Positions 47,811 to 59,000 of a stretch of 64,000 nucleotides of DNA are shown here, one piece after another. Source of the DNA: Chytriomyces cf. hyalinus JEL632 (Eukaryota; Chytridiomycota; Chytridiomycetes; Chytridiales; Chytriomycetaceae); assembly GCA_025435555.1 (NCBI GenBank), contig JAIWWG010000041.1:228815-292814 (forward strand), written 5' to 3'. The translations under genes and the position numbers were made by a program. The notes under the pieces are model-generated. The model was not told where the DNA came from and did not search any database. It saw nothing but the letters and a program-made list of their open reading frames with translations. Position 1 is the stretch's first letter. Each line of letters begins with the position of its first letter.

Positions 47811-48534
47811 ATGGGAACTGGGGCATTGAATTTAAAAAACAAAACCAAATTTGAAGAGATGTTCAACGTGAAAGATGTGCTCGGGACTTCGGACATCTGC
47901 AACTGTCTCGGACGGGCCAGCATTGAGAAGGATCCCATCCTCAATTACCTCCTTCCTCACGAAACTGCGTACATCATGTTCAAGTCTGGGAAGGAGACGC
48001 ATCTCTTCACTGACCTCGCATACGTGACCATCAGAGGAATCACGGCCGGAACCAGCCGTCGATACCTGGACCGCATCGAGTACACTGAGGCTCCCATCAG
48101 TGACGTGTGCTTCGAGACTGCTGGATATGGGATCACGGACCGGGATGTGGAACTCAAGTTCACGATGGTATGTCACTTTGCGCACTTAAATTTTTTTAGA
48201 CAACTCTATTTCTTGACGCGCAAACTGGGACGATGTAAAGGGAGCCAAACGCATTTCAATTGACATTTGGAAAAACGAGATCCAGACGGCGCTTGGCTAC
48301 TACCGAGCCATCCTGATCATCTCGCACGAACAGGCCAAAAACCGTGAGCTGATGACGCTGAGTGTCGATGCACTGTCGCGAATGATGCCAACAAATGTCG
48401 TTGTTGCGGAACCTGAGAAGGAGCAGAGCGTCGGAGAAGCCATCGCGCTTCAAGCTGTGAAAGCTGCCAGTTTCTTGCACCGACAGTATTCACCGCAGTC
48501 TTACAAGCATGTTTTTGAGAGTTTGGGTCTTTGA
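47811..48534 (+). CDS. PH-like domain protein (bacterial-PH/DUF1696-like)
   Basis: Two exons, about 220 residues. The first has LLPHETAYIMFKSGKETHLFTDLAYVTIRGITAGTSRRYLDRIEYTEAPISDVCFETAGYGITDRDVELKFTM, a beta-strand series like the bacterial-type PH fold (YvbH/DUF1696), often with phosphoinositide or protein binding. The second exon (from about 48.24 kb) ends in a helical region ALGYYRAILIISHEQAKNRELMTL. The start at 47811 is chosen because it leads straight into the conserved part; it lies only 50 bp after the stop of the previous gene on the same strand. Role unknown. Confidence 0.55.
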
Positions 48535-49112
48535 TTTTCTTGCGCCCCGAGTGTTTTGGGGACCCATCCTGTGGGTTGAATGCGAATACAGTTTGACCTT
48601 TTGCCGTATCCAGTCGTTCGAGAAAACGATACCCGACTCGCGCGTCAACAGACTTTCTGCCAAGAACTTGACGAAAGTGAATCGAACAGAAAAAAAGAGC
48701 GCCTGCGTTAACAAGGAAAGAATGATGTGTCAGAAGCAAACATTCTTTTATTCCCTTCGCCACCACTGCAAAACAATCCCCGCCATGATAAGTCGTTGAA
48801 TCACTCCACAAAACAACAGCAGCCACCGCTTCACACTAAAACATGAGAATGAGTGACTGCCAATCACTCTGCTGCGTATTTCGGTTGCTCACCTCGAGGC
48901 GGAGAAAATTCGTACCCGAACAAGTGAAGTTCACTTCCTGTTGCAGTGACGAGCAAGAGCAGGCAGGCTTGTTCCTTAAAGATTCGACGGAGGCGAGGGT
49001 CAGTGAAGAATGGGCTTGCTTGCGCTCTTTGATGGCCATGGGTTCTGATGAGATGTCAGACTGTTAGTGTCGCGCTAAAATAAAGGAGAGGCAGGAGAGG
49101 CAAGGAGGCAAG
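48535..49112. other. Intergenic, possible small minus-strand gene
   Basis: No firm gene. On the minus strand an open frame starts at 49034 (MAIKERKQAHSSLTLASVES), has a good GTGAGC donor near 48895 and an acceptor near 48837. After splicing it can read either a long open frame antisense to the PH-like gene or a short hydrophobic one (KRWLLLFCGVIQRLIMAG). I cannot choose, and neither resembles a known family. Confidence 0.25.
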
Positions 49113-49520
49113 GAGAGGGACATGACAGCCGGTTTAGTCTTTGACCCAAAAACCTCACGGCCAGACAGACCGGGAGAGACCCTCGCCCAGTCAGCCATCA
49201 TCACATCAAAACATCCCAAAACAACAGCTGGTTCAGTCTTCGACCCGAAAACCTCACAGCCAGACAGACCGGGAGAGACCCTCGCCCAGTCAGCCACAGA
49301 AGAGATGGGAAGGGAGGGGGAAGGAGAGGGACATGACAGCCGGTTTAGTCTTTGGCCCAAAAACCTCACGGCCAGACAGACCGGGAGAGACCCTCGCCCA
49401 GTCAGCCATCGTCACATCAAAACATCCCAAAACAACAGCTGGTTCAGTCTTCGACCCGAAAACCTCACAGCCAGACAGACCGGGAGAGACCCTCGCCCAG
49501 TCAGCCACAGAAGAGATGGG
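49113..49520. repeat. Tandem repeat, two copies of a 211-bp unit, each with two half-units
   Basis: The unit starting gacatgacagccggttta occurs twice with a period of 211 bp and near identity. Each unit contains two related halves of about 100 bp, both with the block ccagacagaccgggagagac. Several frames on both strands are open through the array, giving repeated peptides such as KTSRPDRPGETLAQSA; this follows from the repeat and does not show coding. An array this young marks the left edge of the repeat-rich part of the window. Confidence 0.9.
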
Positions 49521-49913
49521 ATGGGGTGGGGATATGGGAATGTACGTATCTTTGTTTGGGTCTGGACGCGTGTTTTGCACCAAAATGCTTGGCCGAAACT
49601 GACCCTTGGATTTAACTAAATCATAAATTTGCAGGAGAACAAATAATAGTGCAAGGATACGTCAATGTCCGCCCGCTTCCACTGCTGCGATTTTCAATAG
49701 CTCGTAAGCGTGCTGGCTTTGTGCTTCAACTGATGATGTATGGATCGGAAGCATGATGTGGATTTAGATCGGCTGAGAGCAGTGGCTTCGGAAAGCAACA
49801 CGTTTCAAATCGTTGTAAACTTAAAAATAAACAGAGTAAATTCAACAAAACCCTGGCCAAACCGCCGTCTGCCCAATTCAACCTTCGCCCTAGGACGCTC
49901 AGACAGTGTGGAC
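49521..49913. other. Intergenic, nothing recognised
   Basis: About 390 bp after the tandem repeat with no supported gene. A start at 49914 (MSRGKSAFRTRT) may be the original beginning of the broken gene that follows. Confidence 0.4.
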
Positions 49914-50830
49914 ATGAGTCGCGGAAAGTCTGCTTTTCGAACTCGCACCGCGGCAGAAATGCAGGGCAAGAATGCCATCGATTCACGTCATGACAGCGTC
50001 ACAGCAACCAGTGCTGCAACTTCGCCACCGGAAACAATCCGCGTGCTTTGAATTTACTCTGGAAACGTGCATCTGAACGCAACCTTCAAAAACCGTTGTT
50101 TGGAACGAGGACACAACTGTTGGTGCTCTGTTGGAAACTGCCATTCGGAGACTTTATGTTTCGAATTCTGCGAGCGCGGAGTACCACTTGAGTATTCTGC
50201 ATTTCGATTCTCGTAAGTTTGCGATACTTTTAGTCTGTTGATTGTGTTTTAACTGGACGTACGTGTTTTTCGGCGACAGAGGAACGGGAATTACCCAAAC
50301 GCGAGAATATTCAACATGTGCTCGAAGTTCTGAGCAACAAGAAACTGCCGGGTCTTTTTTACATCCAAGAAGTCACAAGATTTCTCAACGGCGAAAACAA
50401 TGCAGCTGCAATCCTCATCAATGGCGATCAGATCATCAAGATTCTCATCAATCAAAACGTCAATGCCGTTGAGCGCAACAGTATCCGACTTGTGCTGGTA
50501 TGCATGTATGACGAGGCAGATGTTACGGGCATTGCGCGCACATCAAAGACTTTGAGTATTGGAGCTGACGTGAATGTTGCGCTGTCTTCTCGAGCTGGCT
50601 CATAAGAAGTTTAAGGCTGGCCAAGATAAGGAGAGCAACTATCGGCTTATGGCGGCCTGCAATGGGAAAAGGTATGTCCAATCATCAATGAGTTTAGCTC
50701 ACTTTTATCTCGCGATTTATCGATATGGTTCACAGAAACCTTGCGGGAAGTCAGCGCATCAGCTCATGAAATTTCTTGGGGATGAAGGCAACGGTCTCGA
50801 GGAGCTGGAATTTACTTTACAGCACTCCCG
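49914..50830 (+). pseudogene. Broken gene with two Ras-association-like domains
   Basis: Pieces in different frames line up as one protein: MSRGKSAFRTRT...PPETIRV, a stop-bearing joint near 50050, then TVVWNEDTTVGALLETAIRRLYVSN...HLSILHFDS, an intron (donor near 50211), REN...LNGENNAAAILING, then RLVLVCMYDEADVTGIARTSKTLSIGADVNVA and, in another frame, LELAHKKFKAGQDKESNYRLMAACNGK. Both main segments look like ubiquitin-fold Ras-association (RA) domains. At least three lesions are needed: a stop without an available acceptor near 50050, a frame change near 50585 and another near 50765. No function is expected unless the reference sequence is wrong. Confidence 0.55.
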
Positions 50831-50979
50831 TCGAAAAAGCCACAGTTTTTTTCACACCCAACGACATTCGGCTGCCATAGAGACAACATTTGAATTAAAG
50901 TCAAAAGCAATCGATACTGCACGTCACCAACTGAAGTTGCCCCTCATCCCGCAACAAGAAACAGCTCCTGCATCGCATC

Positions 50980-51880
50980 CTATTCTGTCACCCCAATCTT
51001 GGTCATTGCACCCTCGCTAGAACTGGCGCATCAACTTTACAAAGAATCAAATGTGATTACCCGAACGCATCGCTTAAACGCTGTCCCTTTGGTGGGCGGA
51101 GACAATCCCGCAAAGCAGCGCAAAAGAGACTGTTTACGATCCCGTCCAACTCATTGTCGCAACACCCGGGCGTTTACTGGATCTTCTTCAGTACGAACCG
51201 AAACTGAAACTTAAACTGCACAGTGTCAAAGTGGTAAGGCTTATTCTTGCTTGTGAAGCAAAAGCCGACCTTTTACTCGAATACGGATTCAGCGTCGCAA
51301 TGGAACGCATCCTAAAATACTTGCCCCCCCACGCGAAGAACGCCAGACATTCATGTTCAGCGCCACAATCTCTGAAGACATTAAACTCCTCGCAACCGAA
51401 ACCGTGCGTCCATCCCAAACAATCAGCATCGACACGGTCGCGCTCAACCAAACTCCTACCTACTCAAAAACAAAAGTCACATTATTCAATGCCCGTACAG
51501 TCTTCAACCCGCAGTTGTTGCTGGCAACTTCTTGAAAACCGCATATCGCCACAACGCCGCAATTGAAAATTATCGTGTTTTTTCGCAGCAGCGCCACTTT
51601 GATGACGCTTTTGGCGCAAGTGTTCAATGATGTTTCAAAATCTTGGATGTACTGCAGACTCAATCGCAGATTGATCAGCGCGAACGCATGTCAAGTGAGT
51701 GACTGGCTCCGTTGCTCCTCGATTATATTCACAAGCGACGACGTGAGTGCGCGTGAAGTTGGTAACGTACCTTGCCCTTGAATTCAAAAGAAATAAACCC
51801 TTTTGTCGCTCACTTCCGACAACAAAAAAAGATTACCCGGACGTGGCCCTCGCATTCCAAATGCCCCCCTCCTCCCCGAG
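50980..51880 (+). pseudogene. Decayed DEAD-box RNA helicase
   Basis: Helicase motifs appear in order but in different frames: PILVIAPSLELAHQLYKES (motif Ia region), DPVQLIVATPGRLLDLLQ (motif Ib, ATPGR), a damaged DEAD-box region (LACEAKADLLLEYGF where VLDEAD-LLEYGF is expected), QTFMFSATISEDIKLLA (motif III, SAT), KIIVFFRSSATLMTLLAQVF (motif IV region) and IIFTSDDVSARE with DYPDVALAFQMP (motif V region). Frame changes occur near 51125, 51330 (at a run of seven C's), 51540, 51700 and 51770. The MSS116-like spacing of motif V suggests a mitochondrial-type helicase ancestor (inference). Confidence 0.65.
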
Positions 51881-51903
51881 TCATTCAGATAGATAGCATT
51901 GAT

Positions 51904-52032
51904 ATGAATACGCAGCATCTCGGACCGCATGAATTACTCGCAACACTATCTCAACTGGTCGATGGGAACCGCTTTGTCAGGTTGACTTCACCTACAGCCT
52001 CAGGAAAGATCTCTCTACTTCAAATATATTGA
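51904..52032 (+). pseudogene. Fragment of a P-loop NTPase
   Basis: A 42-residue frame reads LGPHELLATLSQLVDGNRFVRLTSPTASGKISLLQ: an N-terminal helix followed by a Walker A (SGKxS) and then a stop after 7 more residues. Such VRLTSPxxSGKxSLL starts occur in P-loop domains linked to Crinkler-like and other expanded fungal proteins (recalled, not checked). No downstream domain is present, so it is a remnant. Confidence 0.45.
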
Positions 52033-52277
52033 AACAGTAGTAAAAGAAAAAGTGACGTTGTGTGGACATCCTGTTTGGACACCCGGTCCTGCTCACAAGC
52101 AAAATTTGCACTCACCAACAGCAGTCGGGAACCCGTCTAACCCCCGTATGTGATTAAGCAGAATAGGATCCTATTCAGCCATGCGCTCGATTTTGTATGG
52201 TTTGGGGTGGTGTTGGCAGTGCGCTGCGGTTGTGTTCAGAAAATTTCTCAATTTTTGTTCCATCCCAGTGCGTGTTC

Positions 52278-55200
52278 ATGAGCAAGTCCCCGCCAACGCC
52301 CGAGTCCCCGACAGCGCGTAAAGCAAGCGAATTGAATGCTGGCGCGACAATAGGTGCGATCCTTCTTTTCCTGTCCTTTCCTTCCCTTCTTTCCTGCCAT
52401 TTTCGTTCATTGATCAATTTAAACAGTTCTCGCCCGTTTGGACACGGATCCATCACGCAGTATGTCGCATGCTCAATCAATGTTGTCGGATAATGCAACA
52501 CTTCTTGGTACAGTCGCTCTCACTTTTTGGTCTCGCTTTGGCAATGTCTCTTTACCAACTTTATTATTTCAACAGGCAGCCCCGATCAAAGCGCCATTCC
52601 TCCGGTGACACATGCAGAACAGTTGTTGAAGGGTTCCGCACCCGCATCCACAGACGCAGACGCAAACGGAGACGCAAACGGAGACGCAAACGGAGACGCA
52701 GACGCGGCCGCTGAAAAAGGTGGGGACCCTGTCCATTTTGCATTTAAATTGGTCACGTGCCATTAACCAAAAACCCAGTTTTTTCTGACGCGTTTGTCAA
52801 GTTGACGAAATGTCTGAGCATGAAGGAACCAAGCATGAAGGAACCGATCGCAAAGGAAGCAAGCATGACGAATACTTACAAGGGTCATGGTCAAGACTGC
52901 ACAGGGATTGCTGTCTTGAACAAAGCCTTTGACGACACCGCCAAGCCAAACAATATCTCTCCAACCAGCTATGGCTTAAAGAATCGGCAGCATGTGATCA
53001 ACACAATTCACGCGGATGTTCAGCACACACTCTACAATCGCTCAACTCGATTCAGGTACCTGGAGCAAATTGAGGATGCGTGGAATACCTGGTTGGTTGC
53101 CAAGCATCATGACTGCACTGACAAGCAGCACCTGTCCAAGTATGCCCAAGATGCCTTAAAGACTGAGGTCAACTTACGAATGAAGAGAGGGGACGATATT
53201 GCCAACAACATCACGTTAGAAAGCCTGGAGAAGCTGGAGGCCCTGTTGACCTCTGAAACATTGACCTCTGAAACGTTGGAAAAGGCTCTGAAAGAAGGTA
53301 ATCATTAGTTTAACAAGGTTTGGAGCAAAGTTTAACAGAACAATCAGCCAACAGTGTTGCTCGAAGGGTTGTCATGACCCGACTATGCAGGGAGTTCAAG
53401 CAAGCTAAATCAGCATGTGATGCCATTTCTGCCATATCCAGAGCTAGCAATGCTGTCGATAAACCATTTGAAGACAAGCTCAAACAGTACTGGAATTTGA
53501 AAGTTGGGTCCAAGACAAAGTCAGACAAATCTGACATCATCAATGCCATGGAAGACTTTTTGAAAGGATCAGGACTCACACATATACAACAGGAGGAAAT
53601 CAAAAGGTACACTGGGGCGATGGAGATTCTAGTGCGCAGCAATTTGGATCCCCAACAGCTTTCTTCTGAAGACATGCCACCACTTTCTGTTGAACACTTG
53701 ATGTGCGTTCTTGCATTCTGGGGCCACGAGTTGGACTTAATTGAACAAAGGATTGATGGCCTTTTGAGAGGCAGTTCCAAGAAGCACCAAGCCACCGACA
53801 CTATGCCCACGTTTCTCTCAACTGAGGAGAAGAATGAGCTTTCCAAGTATCGCTCTCTGTTTGATCAGCCAAATCTTGGTCCCCTTATGCAACAGATACT
53901 GTACTGCGAGCACAAGGGCTCAATCAATTTGTTCTGGAGCAGTCTCGAGACCCTAAGTGCGAACTTAAAAGGAGAAATAACAGGGACAGGCAACAAAAAC
54001 AACAATGGGAAAGAAGGGGAAGAAGGTGCTGGTGAAAATGATGATGATGATGGTGATGGTGATGGCAACCTTGATGCAGATACAACATTGATGAAATTTG
54101 TGGCAAAGGGAACTATTACGGCCTTTTCAATTGTTGGTGCTGTCATTACTGCCCTTGGAGCCCCCTCAGTAATTGGCAAGCTGGTGACCAATGTGGGTAC
54201 ATGGCTGGTCCAGGGAATTACTGACAATCTCAACCTCACAAAAGGAATTGTGGCAATTCTGACGGATTCAACTACTTTTCTGAATGTGCTTTTGGATGCT
54301 GAATCTCAACTCCGTAAAATGAATTCAAGTCATTCAAGAGGAGGCAGCACTTCTCAGGATCTTGAATTTTTCTACAGGGAAAAAAAGCGGGTGTATGGGA
54401 GTCTTCTTGTGCCTCTGGAAGGGAAGCTTAAGGACTTTAAAAGGGAGGGTGAGCAGGGGAAGGAGCCAGAGAAATCAGCATTTTCCTTCTACAGCTGTTT
54501 TTCAAGGGGGAAGTCATATGCCAAGGTGTCCACAAAGATTGGTGGTGAAGACGTGGCAGAATACTTGACCAAAGCCAAGGAGGAAATGGTGGCTATTCGG
54601 GAAGAAATTCGCGATCGTGTTCAGTCACATATATCCATTATGAGTGCAGAGATCTCCAACAAGCTGGACAAAGAAAAGAAAAAGCTGGAATCTATTGAGG
54701 ATAAAATCATCAAGGGGAATGATGCCTTTGAAACCCTGAGCTGTGAAATTAAGACAAGGGAAGCTGCATCTGAGGAACTTCTTGTAACGCAAGGTATGCT
54801 GCACTTTCACACGTTTGACTGATTTGATTTTCTTAATTTTATATTCATCTTGATAGATCTGTTTGGCGAAGTAGCATCTTTGAGGGCCAACATTTACGAT
54901 ATGCAAGATGAGATCCTCAACGTTTTTCCTGACAAAAAGCTTGTTCTGTATACTCTTGCAAGTAGTGCCTTTGCAAGGGAACATACTGTTCAGACTGCAC
55001 TCATGTTGGACTACTGTGAGGGTGGCTCTAGACGGAAAGCACTTGTCCAAGCAGCTCTCAAAATGATCTGCTCATACACTGATATGGTCAAAAAGCTGAA
55101 TGCAAGAACCAAGGAAACAGATGTCATGAGCAAGGAGTTTCCCAGCTTCAAATTTGACGAATGTTTCAGTGTGAGGCTTGATGGACCGGGCTTGAAGAAA

Positions 55201-55365
55201 ATCTATGAAGCTGATGAAGATGAAAAGAATACAGGTCGTCCAACCTGGCAGGGTGTGTTTCAGGTGGGGTTGCTCACACTGAAGAAGAGCAATGGAATTG
55301 AGAAAATTATAACGAATTGGGGGAATGATCCAGAAGAATGGCATCATCTGAAGTTCTGGGAATAG
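52278..55365 (+). CDS. Unrecognised large protein with coiled coil and central hydrophobic pair
   Basis: About 900 residues over five exons that join in frame: MSKSPPTPESPTARKASEL; then a repeat of (DANG) units near 52.66 kb; a helical exon starting FSDAFVKLTKCLS (about 52.78-53.30 kb); the main exon (53339-54793) after a 41-nt intron; and a last exon from 54857. Within the main exon: a helical region, an acidic D/G-rich spacer (about 54.0-54.08 kb), two hydrophobic segments (ITAFSIVGAVITALGAPSVIGKLV and a weaker one), and a coiled coil (IREEIRDRVQSHISIMSAEISNKLDKEKKKLESIEDKI). The C-terminal part holds SFKFDECFSVRLDGPG. It resembles no family I know. Codon use is less GC-ending than in the genes before 49 kb. 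It could be a lineage-specific expanded-family protein or one brought in with the repeats. Confidence 0.6.
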
Positions 55366-55430
55366 GAGTGAATGTGTAAGGGCAAACTTCTTTGATTGTT
55401 TTGATGATTAAAATTGTTGTAGACCATTTT

Positions 55431-55733
55431 CAAGGTGCACCACTGGTTCCCTCAGGTGCTTAAATAAAGGAGACTTCTCACCTCCAAATACATGAAGGTA
55501 TGAGACTTGGACCCTGAGATGTCTGATCTTCTCATATGCAACATAGAAATGCATTCATGGTACTCAGTGTAATGTAGAGTTTACCACAGGGACAGTAACA
55601 CACCATTGATCACACTGGAAGGTGACAAACAAACTTACAAGCACTCAGGTGTCATCTATAGCAAGTCACTACTGCCATGTGAGAAGTTATAAGGCATGCG
55701 CCAAGACCCCAATAAGCTTTATTGTCAGTGTAA
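55431..55733 (+). repeat. Left copy of a 300-bp inverted repeat
   Basis: This segment matches the reverse complement of 62739-63040 over about 300 bp with scattered differences (for example both contain caccactggttccctca on this strand, and acagggacagtaacacacca). The two copies lie 7 kb apart and enclose the LINE. Nothing gene-like was seen in the 330 bp that follow (55734-56065). Confidence 0.85.
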
Positions 55734-56065
55734 ATGGTGGTGGCACCCTGTACAAGGGTTTGTGACTTGAGGACTAGGTGCTACAACAATAGTATTGATC
55801 TAAGAAGATGTTTATTTGCCTTGTGGAAGCTCTACCATTTTTCCCTTTTGGAATAGAACATGAAAGAATCACTCATGGGTGGAAAATTGTGGGTATCTCC
55901 CTGGTTTTCTATTTTTCACGGTAGAAATTATAAAGTCCCAAGATGGAAAACCTCCAAATGTCCCCAAGGACTGTTGGGCCTTTACCAATCCTAAAAGTTA
56001 CCTTTTCAGTTTCATTTAATCAAGTTACGCTGTAACACAGGTGCTAGATTAAGAGAATACAAAAA

Positions 56066-59000
56066 TCACTCAAGAAGTTCAGAAGAAATTCCGACAAAGT
56101 CAAAAATAAAGTGCAATGGTGTTAAAAACAGATGGTCGATAAGTAGAATAGAGTACTGGTGGTCGGTTGGGGCTTGGAGTGTGTTTATCCAGGCTCTGGG
56201 TTTCACTGAGGTCATCCACTTGAGACTCCCCCGGGTGGGTTTATGCAATATTGTGCGGTTGTGGCAGTGGGCGTGCTGGTGTGTCAGGCTTGGCCCAGTA
56301 GCCATTGGCTTGCTGTTGGAGATGGCAGCATTCGGTGTAGATGAGTGCAATGGCGGCAGAGATTTTGTTGTAGGTGTCAATGTCAGAGGGTGGAGTATTC
56401 CGGACTTTGTTCAGGATGGTGTCAAGCCACGTCATGTGGCCAGCAGGCGGGGCGAGTGTTGTCCAGTTTGGGCGTAGAAGGGCTGTGGTGCCGGAGCAGT
56501 CAGCAGCATAGGATCGGGTCAGGATGTCAGCGCACTTGAGGCACGGTTTGTGTCGGGTAACAGCACCAAGAGTCCAGCGGAGGATGTTGTTGCATGTCTT
56601 GCAGTTGATTCCCTTGCAGGCAGTCAGATACTGCCGGATTGGGTCTTTGTTTCAACTTTGATAGCACCAGCAATTGTGTCTGGGTTATTGTCCAGGTTGA
56701 CAATGGATTCCTTGCGCAGCTTCTGGCGGACGGTGTCAGACAGGGCCCTTTGGGGTTTTGGATGGTGCATGACTGGGACTGCAGCTTGGGGCGGTGGGGT
56801 CAGTGGGTGCTGTTGAAAATCAATCTATTTAGCATCTGCATGCGTCACAAGAGGGTTGGAGCGAGCAAGACGAGGAAGACATTCCTGATGTGGTCTGTTG
56901 ATGCCCAGGAGAGTGCCTCGCCAGAAACGAACAGCTGGGATGGAGCGATCAGTTGAGTTGTGCAAGCGTGACAACCACATGACGTTGAGTTCAGTGGCTC
57001 GATGTTTGAACGGTTTGACTTGCAACAGCTTGTGGAGTGCAGGAGAGGACGTGTTGCAGGGTGTGGAGGTGAGGGTCTGCAGTGCAAGGCGTTGGACTGA
57101 CTCATACAGCTTGAGGGTTGATGCAGACGGAATCTTGAGAGCAACACCGTACTTGAGAACAGGCCGGATGAAGCTCCTGGAAATGTTAACAGATGCAGCG
57201 GGGCCCATCCCATTGCATTCATACCAACCGACGCAAGCGCCATGATGACACTGCGTGCTTTTGCTGTGCGTTCCTTGGCCAAGAGAGCCCAGTTGATGCC
57301 GTGATGACTGAAGGGGATGCCAAGGTATGGTGCTGTCTGTGAGGAGGGGAGGTCCGTGCCATAGAGCTTGAGGGGGACATCGCGCAGAGCAGGAGTTGGA
57401 CCCAGGTAGATACACTTGGATGGCGAGAACCGGATTCTGACATCGTTGGACCATTCCTCGCACGTTCGTAGCAAGACAGCAAGATCATGTTGGTTGGCGC
57501 CCACAAGCGATGTGTCATCAGCAAACAGGAGATTGTTGAGGCGGATACCGTTGATCATGATGCACAGGATCCCAGGAGCACGGAGCCGGATTGAAAGACC
57601 ATGGATGTGACAGTTGAAGAGCAGTGGCGAGAAGGTAGCACCCTGTAGAAGATCTCATTCATTGGCAATCAGATCACTAGTCACACCAGCCACCACCAGA
57701 CAGCACAAATTGTGGTCGAAAAGATCCTGGAGCCACGTGAGCATGAATTTGTCCAGACCAAAGACTTGCGAGAGCATTTGCCAGAGGACCCGTCGATCGA
57801 CTTCATCATACGCAGCTTTGATGCCCAGCAGGATGGTTGATGCATGTTCGTTGGTGTTCAGAGACACGTGGAGGACCATGGCTTGATCAAGTGAGGACCG
57901 ACCGGGTCTGAAGCCGCCTTGGAAGTCATCCAGTTGTTGCATTACAGGACCAAGTTCAGGGACAAGCAGCCACTCATAGAGTCGTCGGAGTGTACATGTA
58001 AGCGCAATAGGCCGGTAGTTCGCAATGTCCTGGTCAGAGCCCTTCTTCTTGAAGACTGGCATGATGAGCGCCTTCCTCCAGTCGGACGGGATGGTTTCAG
58101 CAGTGTGAATCATGGGCAGAAGTACGCCGAGGACATCAGCCATACAGTTGCCACCAGCTTTGATAAGTTCAGCCGGGATTCCGTCGGATCCAGTAGCCTT
58201 GCCAAGAGGGAGCCCACAGATTGCAGACTTGATTGCGTCCAGAGTGAAGACTTCCAGAGTTGATCGTGAGTGGACTTCCTCGGGCGTGGGGGGTCCAGGT
58301 TGTAGGTGACCAGTGGGCATTGCACCGAAGGTAGTTCGAAAGTGTGCCGCATGCTCATTGATTTTCGCTGGGTCCAGTTTGCAGGTAGTGCGATCCTTTC
58401 ATGACTTGACTCTTTTCACCATGCGCATAAACGACAACATGTTTTGGGGGACCGCGATCTTGTCAACAGCATCTTCGAAAAGAACTTGCATGCGGGTGGT
58501 CAGATCAGCTTAGGGTCATTGATCAGTTCTTGAGTTCCATCACGGTTTGGTGTGTGAGTAATGTTCAAGAGTAGGTCACGAGAAGTACTTCCCGGGAGGG
58601 GGGTGCCTACTGCAGGTTCAGTGGTGTGTGCATCGCACTGTGATGCACCCGCCTTATACCCCGCAGCAGGCATGTTCACAGCACATACATGCGTCCTGCT
58701 GCGTAGACAGAGATGGGTCACCAGTAGGACACTGGGGTGGGTGTGATGAGCTTGCAGAATGAGATGGACCGGCGTGGGATTGGACATCGGCTCTGGGGCA
58801 GTTTGCAGTGTGAGTAACATGACCAATTGGAGCATGGGGAGTACTTCCCAGAGGGGGTGCGCCTGCTGCAAGTACCACGGTGTGTGCATTGCACTGTGAT
58901 ACAACCGTGATGTACCCCACAGCAGGGCTTTCCAAGCTAAATCGCAGCAATTCCAGTTGATCCAAGATTGCCTGCTGCGTAGATTCCAGCTACGCTGATG

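Noticed and set aside
48317-48826. 169-codon minus-strand frame over the PH-like gene
   Set aside because: It overlaps a better-supported gene in antisense, has no recognisable motif and no clear splice partner.
49113-49520. Repeat-encoded protein or CRISPR array
   Set aside because: Two long, near-identical units without spacers; open frames are an effect of repetition.
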